21,375 bases of DNA. It comes from CAYNWT01 sp964485095. GTDB lineage: Bacteria > Planctomycetota > Planctomycetia > Planctomycetales > Planctomycetaceae. Both the position numbers and the translations under genes were made by a program. Numbering within the stretch: position 1 is the first letter of the stretch; each line of letters begins with the position of its first letter. Location of the stretch: positions 1 to 21,375 of the forward strand of contig CAZAIB010000111.1 of assembly GCA_964485095.1 (NCBI GenBank). Reading direction: 5' to 3'. Positions 14,728 through 21,375 of this stretch are shown in pieces. Under the pieces are notes generated by a model. It did not search any database, was not told the origin of the DNA, and saw nothing but the letters and a program-made list of their open reading frames with translations.

Positions 14728-16721
14728 CGATCACAACGCAGGTCAAGTCTGTTAGGGCGCGACGCCGCAAGAGTTGGAAACCGGATTCCCGGGGCTACTA
14801 CGTACGGCAGCTAGGCTGGGTTCAGACGCCGAGTGGAAAGCTGCAACAGCACAAATTCTACCTTGGGAAGGATCTCCACGACGCCAGGGATCGAGAGGAC
14901 CTACTTCGGGCGTTGTGGAATCGATTCATAAAGGGCGCCACAACGACAAAGCCGCTTTGGCCGGAGCCCCTGCTTGAGGTTGCGAAGCAAATCGCATCGG
15001 GCGAGACCACAATCGCTGTAAAACGAGAGGCTGACGAACAGCTGATTGGCTACTCCGCTCGTCTTAAGCACATTCGACAACTTTACCCTGTCGTTAGTTT
15101 TGTGGCTGAGACACCCGAGTTGGAAGCGGACTGCGATCGGGTCAATGCAATGTGGGATAATATTCCAAAGCAGGACATTGAAATTGTCCTGCCAACGCCC
15201 GGGGAACTGCGCGCTCATCGTGAGGCCGAGAAAATTCTGGCGGCAGCTGGCGTATCGACGGCGTTCATAAGCCCACACCGCACGCCGACAATAACGCAGA
15301 TACCAGACAAGCCTCGACTTGGTCGAGTCAGCCCTCGGGAATTTAGTGAGATAACGGCAGGTGACCCGAAGAGGACCATCACCACGCGGACCGGCCCCCG
15401 GTCATTCAAGATCACCCATGTTGATACAGGCGAGGAAAGCGGTCCGACTGAAACTGTTGAGGCTGCACGCTCGCCCTCCTGTCCAGCAGTAAGTCACCTA
15501 CACGATGCACTCCTCGCTTACCAAACATACATCGCACGGGAGTATCAGAACCCCGAGACCGGGCAGCTCACGTCTTGGGGGAATACGCAGAGGCGACAGG
15601 TCGACACGCTGATCCAGCACCTGCCGAATCAGCCAATGTCATCGCTTGATGAAGACGCGATCGATGAACTTTTTGGATACTGGCGGCGGCGTCCGATGAC
15701 TGCCCGCGGTGGAACTCCAATGACCTCGGCGTCTGTTTCAAACTACATATCCAGGCTCAAAGCCGCTTTGAAGTGGATGGATCGTTCTAGCCAGATCGCA
15801 TGGGTGGCTCCTCGATCACTTGGTGAATTCGAAACCCGAACACGTCGCCTTCCGTCAGACGATACACCGGCTTGCCTTGAACAGGTCGAGACATTCACAA
15901 TCGAAGAGCTAGAGCTCTTGATGAGATATGGACAGCCGCTCGATCGACTACTCTTACTTCTCGCATTGAATTGCGGCTACGGTCGAGCTGAAAGTGCCAG
16001 CCTCTTGGTTGGCGAAGTCCAGCTGTTCAAAGGGCACACTCCCGAGCAGATAGAGATGCTGCAGTACTCGACGACCGACGCCGACTCTTTCATCAAGAGA
16101 GTGCGCCGGAAGTCGCGAGTCTACGGTGAGCACATCCTCTACCCAATCACTGTGATGGGAATCCAGTGGGCGTTGAATCAACGTGAGCAGTTCCCTGATT
16201 TCTCTCCTCAGGCTCGCTTGCTGCTGAACAAGAAGGGAGTTCCGTTCGATCGCCCGACTGTGGGCGGAAATGAAAACAGAAGCATCCCCAATCGGTTCGG
16301 CCGGCTCATCAAACGGATCCAAGACGACGGACAGACGATCCGAAACCTCTCCTTCGGGAAGCTGAGGAAGACGGCGGCACAGCTAATTGACTCGCACTCC
16401 AATGGCGAAGTTGCTGGCGTGTTCCAATGTCACGGACAGCCCGTGAGGACTGACCATCTGCTGGACCGCTATCGGAACCGTCCATTTGGTCGGGTCTTCG
16501 AAGCAATCCGGCGAGTGGAAGAGTATCTCGCTCCCGTATTCGCAGAAGCCGGGCCAACACCTTTCGCTGCTCAACCCAAAGCGTATCTGAAGAGATCGGT
16601 CGTCGAGGAGATTGAGAAAGGTTGTGCTGCCGGGATGTCGATTGGCGAGATTGCTGCTGAATTGGGAGTCTCAGAGATGACGGTTCGAAGGCATAGAAAA
16701 AAACTGTCAGCCAGTTCGTGA
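14703..16721 (+). CDS. Tyrosine recombinase (site-specific integrase) with C-terminal helix-turn-helix
   Basis: The 672-residue product is a long tyrosine recombinase. A basic N-terminal part (about 17-55, RRRKSWKPDSRGYYVRQLGW) resembles arm-binding domains. A core-binding four-helix region lies at about 265-365 (LHDALLAYQTYIAREYQNPE, SASVSNYISRLKAALKWM), then a catalytic domain at about 390-600. The likely catalytic residues are Arg428 (CGYGRAES), Lys470 (RRKSR), Arg555 (GKLRKTAA), His577 (CHGQP) and nucleophile Tyr590 (DRYRN). The His of the usual HxxR box is Gly552. After the catalytic domain, residues 630-669 form a helix-turn-helix (MSIGEIAAELGVSEMTVRRH), an unusual addition. The ATG at 14703 has AAGG seven bases upstream. 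A counted 60-bp sample at 15901-15960 is 48% GC, against 55% for a moeA sample at 7801-7860. The gene probably mediates integration at ssrA. Confidence 0.88.
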   Translation: MEANVSDKAITTQVKSVRARRRKSWKPDSRGYYVRQLGWVQTPSGKLQQHKFYLGKDLHDARDREDLLRALWNRFIKGATTTKPLWPEPLLEVAKQIASGETTIAVKREADEQLIGYSARLKHIRQLYPVVSFVAETPELEADCDRVNAMWDNIPKQDIEIVLPTPGELRAHREAEKILAAAGVSTAFISPHRTPTITQIPDKPRLGRVSPREFSEITAGDPKRTITTRTGPRSFKITHVDTGEESGPTETVEAARSPSCPAVSHLHDALLAYQTYIAREYQNPETGQLTSWGNTQRRQVDTLIQHLPNQPMSSLDEDAIDELFGYWRRRPMTARGGTPMTSASVSNYISRLKAALKWMDRSSQIAWVAPRSLGEFETRTRRLPSDDTPACLEQVETFTIEELELLMRYGQPLDRLLLLLALNCGYGRAESASLLVGEVQLFKGHTPEQIEMLQYSTTDADSFIKRVRRKSRVYGEHILYPITVMGIQWALNQREQFPDFSPQARLLLNKKGVPFDRPTVGGNENRSIPNRFGRLIKRIQDDGQTIRNLSFGKLRKTAAQLIDSHSNGEVAGVFQCHGQPVRTDHLLDRYRNRPFGRVFEAIRRVEEYLAPVFAEAGPTPFAAQPKAYLKRSVVEEIEKGCAAGMSIGEIAAELGVSEMTVRRHRKKLSASS

Positions 16722-16985
16722 CTGGAGACGGCTAACGGTCCACTCCCTGGTCCGTTCTTCGCTTGAATCCACAGGGTTTTGAACTGCAACTCCTCAATTC
16801 ATCGCGAGAAATCCCTGCATCCTGAGGTTGCATCAAGGGCTGGAATTGGGGCAGCATTGCCGGAGCTGTTCGTTGTATGCACATCGAGAGTTGCAGTTGC
16901 GAACGCAGCCGATCGACATACATCGTCGGTCGGCGTGGAACGCAATGTCAGAATCAATCCAAATGGCTTCGTAGGCTTCCTGCAT
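16722..16985. other. Non-coding gap with a spaced inverted repeat
   Basis: No credible gene is visible in these 264 bases between the convergent integrase and transposase remnant. AACTGCAACTC (16782-16792) and GAGTTGCAGTT (16888-16898) form an 11-bp inverted repeat separated by 95 bases. This could be a terminus or REP-like tail connected with the neighbouring RAYT-like transposase remnant, or chance. Confidence 0.4.
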
Positions 16986-17549
16986 TCACGAAGCTGCGTG
17001 CTTCAAGCTCGACAGGTCTATGCCCGCCACTGTGTTTGTCAGTGAACGATTCTTTGACTGCACGTGAGTTCGTGGTTCAAGCTTTCTGATGGAATCCAGC
17101 CAGAACGCGGGGCTTGTGCCGAGACGATTTAGTAGCGGGGGAATATTACTCTTGATGTAGCCGCGTTTGCTTGAGTGCAATTGACGGCCCGTCCATTCTA
17201 CCAGCAACAGGTAGTCCGGTAGGCTCATGGGTAGGCAGCCTTTGTTGCTGACGCGACGCGAGTTCTGTTTCTCGCGAACCTTCTTGCGTTTTGGTTCCAG
17301 TGGAATTGGGCTTAGCCAACCGGCTTTGGAACCGTGTTCGGTTCGAACATCTCGGGTGTCCGGAGTTGCCACTTTGTCCGCTGATTTCGCGTCGCTCATG
17401 CGGGCCTGGACGCTGGTGAAATTGCTCTTCTCAGGGGAATCGGCGATGCCTGCACGGATTGGGTTTAAGTCCACGTAAACCATACAGGCGGCGATCGGCA
17501 AAGTTAGTAGCTTGAACGTGCGATTGCCCTGGTCACTCCCCCATTTCAC
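16986..17549 (-). pseudogene. 5'-truncated IS200/Y1-type (RAYT-like) transposase remnant
   Basis: The frame gives 187 residues that match only the C-terminal half of REP-associated (Y1 family) transposases as known from planctomycetes. The block ACMVYVDLNPIRAGIADSPEKSNFTSVQ is the end of the Y1 domain. The remainder (LPDYLLLVEWTGRQL, KRGYIKSNIPPLLNRLG, FWLDSIRKLEPR) is the family's C-terminal extension. The HUH metal-binding motif, the catalytic tyrosine and the other N-terminal blocks are absent. The apparent first residues (MKWGSDQGNRTFKLLTLP, from a GTG) look like a degraded form of the segment preceding that block. The homology breaks off within a few bases of the stop codon of the upstream VOC gene, so the 5' part was deleted or replaced. 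It cannot be active. Confidence 0.8.
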
Positions 17550-17554
17550 TCGGG

Positions 17555-17965
17555 CTACATCTCCCGATACTTGTTCGCTTCACATAGCACAATTTTGTTC
17601 CCCAGGGGATCAACCACACTCAATTGTCTGTCTCCCCAAGGGGTATCAACAACCTTGTGAGTTATGCTTTCGGTCGTTAGCCGTGCAGCAACCATATCCA
17701 CGTCTTCGACCGGGAACGAAGCGAAGAATCTGTTACCAGCCTGTCGCCCGATAATACTATCGCCACCCATGGACACCGGTTCCAGTAATAATGCAACCGG
17801 AACCGAAGGGTTCGAAAAAACTAGTCGTACTTTGTCTGATCGAATGGCCGCGTCTCGGTCGGGAAGATCAAATATGCTCAGGAAATCACAATAAAATTGG
17901 ATCGCGGCCGTATAGTCATCGACAAACAAAACGAATATGCAACAAGGTTGCTGAGAGGGTGTCAT
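17555..17965 (-). CDS. VOC-family (glyoxalase/bleomycin-resistance fold) protein, candidate immunity protein
   Basis: The 136-residue product has the paired beta-alpha-beta-beta-beta modules of the vicinal oxygen chelate fold. The first module is IFVLFVDDYTAAIQFYCDFL with ALLLEP, the second FASFPVEDVDMVAARL with TPWGDRQLSVVDPLGNKIVL. The positions that normally supply metal ligands in each module's first and last strands are hydrophobic here (IFVLFV; GNKIVL), so a metal-dependent enzyme looks unlikely and a binding role more so. The start is firm: GGAGG lies five bases before the ATG, inside the last codons of the giant upstream gene, and ATGA overlaps that gene's stop. Tight coupling to a toxin-like gene suggests an immunity protein. 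A generic drug-binding or antibiotic-resistance VOC protein is the main alternative. Confidence 0.87.
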   Translation of the reverse strand: MTPSQQPCCIFVLFVDDYTAAIQFYCDFLSIFDLPDRDAAIRSDKVRLVFSNPSVPVALLLEPVSMGGDSIIGRQAGNRFFASFPVEDVDMVAARLTTESITHKVVDTPWGDRQLSVVDPLGNKIVLCEANKYREM

Positions 17966-20900
17966 TTAAGCCTCCAGATAATTTGACCAAGGGCCTTGAG
18001 CAACTCCCGTTCGGCGTTGAGCCACTCGGATGAAGTTACTCCGGGCGACACGTCAAGGAAACGAAATCCTCGTTCAACTAACTTCCTGATCAAGTAGAGG
18101 TTATATTCGATTGATCGCGCTCCGTCTATCGCGTGGTCGTAGTTGTCAACATCTTCAAGTCTATTCCAAAGGTCCCAAACGTTGACGCCGTTTCGCTCCC
18201 TTGCAATTTCTGCCACTTTTCCTTGATGTCTTCCTATGTAGAAATCTTTGGCCTTTCCTGCCTTCTCCAATGCATCCAGTCTCCGATTCGTGAATTCGTC
18301 GTGTTGGCTAAAATCGAAATCGCCTTCTGAATAAAAGAAACCATCCACCAACGCCGTTATGCTTTCGGCAAGCCCGATAGCGCCTGCTATCTGAAGTGTC
18401 CCAGCCGCATTAACAACAATAGTACTTGTTCGAGCGAGGGCCACAGTTTCACCGGCGAGTACTCCTAGGCCGCTAAGCGAAGGCAAAGTAATGCGTAAAT
18501 CCTTAATGTTCTTCAGGCTGCTTAGCCCCCTGACAATAAGAACAAGCTCTTGAGCTTTCGCGGCATAATGCCCTACTGGCTTGCCGTTTTCGAAGGCGTC
18601 TTGGTGGCCATAGATTGGACCGATTCCAAGAAAGTCGCTGAAGCTGTCATGGCCGCAATAGTGGGGCTCGCCAAGAAACTCTTTCTGCAAAAAGAATCGT
18701 GCCGCAAGGTTGGGAAGGAATGCCGCTGTGTCGTACGCGAAGTCGAAGGCTTCGTTTGACCAACCTGCCACAGCTCCCGCGAAACTATCGGCGGCTCTGC
18801 CATCGCTGAATGTATCCCAGAGTGCTGTGTCAAAGTTGCCCCAAAATTCGCCGTAAGAGAAATTCGTAAACGCATCCAAGCCGAAGTCAAACTGATTGAC
18901 GACGGGTTTGTCAGCCAGCTTTCTTAGTGCTTCGCGCTGAGCAGCGTACAGCCCTGGTGTCTCGGGGCTGAGTGTAATCGCAAAAACCCCATCATCAATT
19001 TCTTCACCTGGCGGCTGATGATCTTCACCCTGTTCAGAGCCCGCAGCGGCTGATGATGCCGCCTCGGATCCGTCTTCAGATGTTTCATCGTCGGTTCCGT
19101 CGGTTTCGTTGTTCTCGCCTTCGCCTTCGCCTTCGCCTTCGCCGCCTTCGCTTTCACTGTCCTCGGCATCGTCGGCTGGGAAGGTTGCTTCACCGAGGAT
19201 GCCTTCGCCGAAGCCACCTGCATAGATGGCTTGGTCGCCGTATTCGTTGAAGCCCCATGCGAATCCACTCTGGCTGACTTCCTCAGAATAGTCAGAGTTT
19301 GCACCAAGATAAGAAGAGAGCAGGTCATACTCAGAGAGAACTTCGCCGTCATCCGATAGCTCTTTGACTGTGCTTTCGGATTCGACGAAGTAGCCGCCAG
19401 CTCCCTCCCGGGCATTAAGCATCGTAGTATGGTCAGGAGTCGCTGTGACTGAACCGTCTGCATTCAGTTCCTCTCTCCACTCCTGTTCCCATGAATACAG
19501 GTCCCAATTGGCCGTCAGTGGCGAGTCTTCTGACGCGGTAAGCGCGGTTCCGTCAATGAAAACATCGAATGATGCGATTACGTCGTCGCCACTTTGGGTC
19601 GGCGTCTCGGTGTAGGTCGCTTCGTAGAAGTGGTCGCGAACAAAGCCTGTCGATTGGCCGTCACCCCAGCTAGCGCCCGTGGTGACCACGTCACCATCTG
19701 TCGTCGGCACGGTGTCAAACTGATAGTCGTAGGTGGCAGTGAAATCCTCTTCAATCAGGAAGGTTTCGTAGCGACCGAGCTGGTAGGTTCTGCCCTCTCT
19801 TGTCTCTTCCTCTCCTTCCTCATTGACGTAGGTATGCTGGACCGTGGTGTAGGTTCCATCTCGCTGGTCAAGATCCCTGATTGTGACGTAGCTTCCCTTG
19901 TGCACGCCATCGCCCGACTGAGTGAAGAAGACCAATTCGGCCCCTTCGCTGGTAATGGCGTACTCACCATTGTACCGGTCCGTCTGCCTTCGGAACTCTT
20001 TTTCGGCGTGGAAGAGTTCCACGTCAGCACCAGCTTCGCCAGGGGTCACTATGTCAAGTTCGTCATCAAACGGGCCTGTGTCGTTGTCGTTGTCGTCAGT
20101 GTTGTCAGTGTCGTTGTCCACCTGGTCGAAGGTCTCATCAGTGACTTCGAAATGCTCAAATGTTCCGCCGTAACCCTGACTGATGAATCGGGACGTTGAT
20201 TGACCATCAACATTGAAGTGACCGCCCGTTGTCTGCCATTCATCGGTCGCCCCCGAGATGGCAAAGTCAATCCGGTAGTCAGATGAATCTGACGTTTCTC
20301 CGCTCACGCGATACCCGCCGGTCACATCAATCCGCCCGCTCTCATAGTGGTCCGGGTCGCTTTGAACAGTGTGACTGTAGGAGCCGCCACCGGACCACGT
20401 GGAAGTCGATCCGCTACTGCCAGTGACATTGCCGGTTCCTGACGTCACCCAGTCAGAGCCAGCGTGCGTGCTTAGGCTTGAAAAGAAATACGACGAGCTT
20501 TCGTTGCTGCTTTGAGTGAAATCGTCAATGACTCCCGACCAGCTATCGGGCTGCGTCGTCTGCCCCAGCCATTGAGTCTCTTCGTTGTCTCCCGATTGCG
20601 TTATCGAACCGCCGCCTTCAGTTTCGAAACTGCTGCTACCACTGGACTGTGAACTGATGGTGCCGGAAGCAACCTCAAAGCCACTCCCACTGTCTACGAG
20701 ATTGATGTGTGTGGTGTTGCTGCTTATGTCCTGCGAACTCACCGTGATGGTGCCTGCGATATCTGTTCCGCCGGTGACACTGTAGCCGCCACCCCCGCCT
20801 ACGATGTTGGTTGTGGACTCAGACGAGTTGATACTACCCGCCCCGGTGGTTTCCCAATCGCCCGACCAGGTACTGTTGGTGAAGAAATGGGTTCCTGACG

Positions 20901-21375
20901 AAACTTCCAGGGACTCGCTAATCGTGCCGCTGATGGTATGCGATGAGGTACCGCTACCCCCACCGCCTGACGCGTCACCACTCGTTCCATCGCTCCCGGC
21001 GTCACCGCCGCCAGAAGTACTTGACGTGGACCATGTTCCCGTGCCCTGACTGTTGTGAAGAGTGCTAACAGAGAAGTTACTCCCTGCTTCTCCGAATACC
21101 TGGTTGAACAGTTCCGGCGCCGGATCGGGTGTGGTGTCGTCGTCGGTGTTGTCGTCTGTTGTTCCGGTTCCCGGGTCAATTGGCGGGTCTTCCTGCAAGG
21201 CGTCGTTGGCAGCAGCCACATCCAGTTCAAATCGAGTTAGGGAGTGATTACCACTACTGGTGGTAAATGCCTCCTCAACAAAGCCCCCTACGCTGCCGCC
21301 TTCTGTGTTGTAGCCATAGGTGCCGTTGCCTTCATCGGAGTAGGAACTGCCACTCCCCGTCTGAATGGTTGTCCG
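17962..21375 (-). CDS. C-terminal part of a giant secreted-type, polymorphic-toxin-like protein (5' end beyond the window)
   Basis: The frame is open to the right edge, so the start is outside; about 1,137 residues are visible. In protein order they are as follows. Positions 21375-20150 hold Gly/Ser/Thr-rich repeats with a recurring W-x-x-x-G-x-G ... GGG-x-Y pattern. An Asp/Asn linker (about 20130-20060) resembles calcium-binding linkers. About 20050-19200 is a beta-rich region (YVTIRDLDQRDGTYTTVQHT). An acidic Glu-Gly linker (about 19190-19000) follows. A pre-toxin-like region (DFAYDTAAFLPNLAARFF, YCGHDSFSDFLGIGPIYGHQ) carries a hydrophobic stretch (about 18480-18345). The tip (about 18310-17962) contains YIGRHQGKVAEI and YLIRKLVERGFRFLDVSPG. 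I do not recognise the tip as a known toxin family. The overlap with the VOC gene supports a toxin/immunity reading. A large surface adhesin is the alternative. Confidence 0.82.
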   Translation of the reverse strand, partial: RTTIQTGSGSSYSDEGNGTYGYNTEGGSVGGFVEEAFTTSSGNHSLTRFELDVAAANDALQEDPPIDPGTGTTDDNTDDDTTPDPAPELFNQVFGEAGSNFSVSTLHNSQGTGTWSTSSTSGGGDAGSDGTSGDASGGGGSGTSSHTISGTISESLEVSSGTHFFTNSTWSGDWETTGAGSINSSESTTNIVGGGGGYSVTGGTDIAGTITVSSQDISSNTTHINLVDSGSGFEVASGTISSQSSGSSSFETEGGGSITQSGDNEETQWLGQTTQPDSWSGVIDDFTQSSNESSSYFFSSLSTHAGSDWVTSGTGNVTGSSGSTSTWSGGGSYSHTVQSDPDHYESGRIDVTGGYRVSGETSDSSDYRIDFAISGATDEWQTTGGHFNVDGQSTSRFISQGYGGTFEHFEVTDETFDQVDNDTDNTDDNDNDTGPFDDELDIVTPGEAGADVELFHAEKEFRRQTDRYNGEYAITSEGAELVFFTQSGDGVHKGSYVTIRDLDQRDGTYTTVQHTYVNEEGEEETREGRTYQLGRYETFLIEEDFTATYDYQFDTVPTTDGDVVTTGASWGDGQSTGFVRDHFYEATYTETPTQSGDDVIASFDVFIDGTALTASEDSPLTANWDLYSWEQEWREELNADGSVTATPDHTTMLNAREGAGGYFVESESTVKELSDDGEVLSEYDLLSSYLGANSDYSEEVSQSGFAWGFNEYGDQAIYAGGFGEGILGEATFPADDAEDSESEGGEGEGEGEGENNETDGTDDETSEDGSEAASSAAAGSEQGEDHQPPGEEIDDGVFAITLSPETPGLYAAQREALRKLADKPVVNQFDFGLDAFTNFSYGEFWGNFDTALWDTFSDGRAADSFAGAVAGWSNEAFDFAYDTAAFLPNLAARFFLQKEFLGEPHYCGHDSFSDFLGIGPIYGHQDAFENGKPVGHYAAKAQELVLIVRGLSSLKNIKDLRITLPSLSGLGVLAGETVALARTSTIVVNAAGTLQIAGAIGLAESITALVDGFFYSEGDFDFSQHDEFTNRRLDALEKAGKAKDFYIGRHQGKVAEIARERNGVNVWDLWNRLEDVDNYDHAIDGARSIEYNLYLIRKLVERGFRFLDVSPGVTSSEWLNAERELLKALGQIIWRLK
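19115..19143. repeat. Hexanucleotide tandem repeat coding the Glu-Gly linker
   Basis: TCGCCT is repeated almost five times without interruption. On the coding (minus) strand it encodes a run of Gly-Glu pairs in the linker between the beta-rich part and the C-terminal region of the giant protein. Because the unit is 6 bp, gain or loss of copies would keep the frame and change only linker length. Confidence 0.9.

Larger units (their letters stand above)
14569..16721. mobile_element. Putative integrative element at the ssrA 3' end (left part; right end not visible)
   Basis: A tyrosine recombinase gene begins 134 bp after the tmRNA 3' end, a favoured target for phages and genomic islands, and is followed by accessory-type genes: a transposase remnant, then a VOC/giant-protein pair. 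Only the recombinase segment is marked here, because no second copy of the ssrA 3' end (expected as the far attachment site) was found before the window edge. The element may run past 21375, may have lost its far end, or may not be an intact element at all. Confidence 0.5.

Noticed and set aside
14569..21375. Second attachment site (copy of the ssrA 3' end)
   Set aside because: No repeat of the terminal ssrA bases was seen in the remainder of the window, so no attR was annotated.
1..21375. CRISPR array
   Set aside because: No regularly spaced direct repeats of 24-40 bp were seen; the only short iterons are the three 12-mers by the integrase and the 6-bp microsatellite.

Overview
The window is about 21.4 kb of moderately GC-rich bacterial chromosome, most likely from a planctomycete. 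The lineage call is an inference. It rests on the tmRNA tag peptide (AKPSFAMAA, close to short planctomycete tags I recall), the long tyrosine recombinase with an atypical catalytic box, a large intergenic palindrome of a kind I associate with planctomycetes, an infC outside its usual operon, and a very large Gly/Ser-rich secreted-type protein.

Positions 1-14570 read as core genome. In order they hold a four-helix membrane protein of unknown role (-), S-adenosylmethionine synthetase metK (-), divergent elongation factor P efp and the tRNA methylthiotransferase miaB (+), and a 179-bp nested palindrome. Then come an RmlD-like short-chain dehydrogenase relative lacking the YxxxK motif (-) and a tight operon for the last steps of molybdenum cofactor synthesis (+): mobA, moeA, and a second MoeA fused to a periplasmic-binding-protein-like domain, joined by 4-nt overlaps. 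A strong bidirectional hairpin separates this operon from a convergent catalase-peroxidase, katG (-), which carries a signal peptide. A small jelly-roll protein (+) and infC (-) follow, the latter with its own terminator. Finally there is a complete tmRNA gene, ssrA (+), with three recognisable pseudoknots, a tag reading frame and an intrinsic terminator.

From about 14570 onward the character changes to accessory DNA. A 672-residue tyrosine recombinase with a C-terminal helix-turn-helix begins 134 bp downstream of the ssrA 3' end, a classic integration site. Three copies of a 12-bp direct repeat surround its ribosome-binding site. Next are a 5'-truncated IS200/Y1-type (RAYT-like) transposase remnant, a VOC-fold (glyoxalase/bleomycin-resistance) protein, and the C-terminal 1,137 or so residues of a giant protein that runs off the right edge. 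The VOC gene overlaps the giant gene by ATGA and has a strong ribosome-binding site inside its last codons. The giant protein has Gly/Ser-rich repeats, a beta-rich middle, an acidic Glu-Gly linker, a hydrophobic pre-toxin-like segment and a short C-terminal tip of lower GC. This is the layout of a polymorphic toxin followed by its immunity gene.

The most interesting hypothesis is therefore a toxin/immunity pair in an ssrA-associated integrative element, with a VOC-fold protein lacking the usual metal ligands as candidate immunity protein. No second copy of the ssrA 3' end was found in the window, so the far boundary of any element is not visible.
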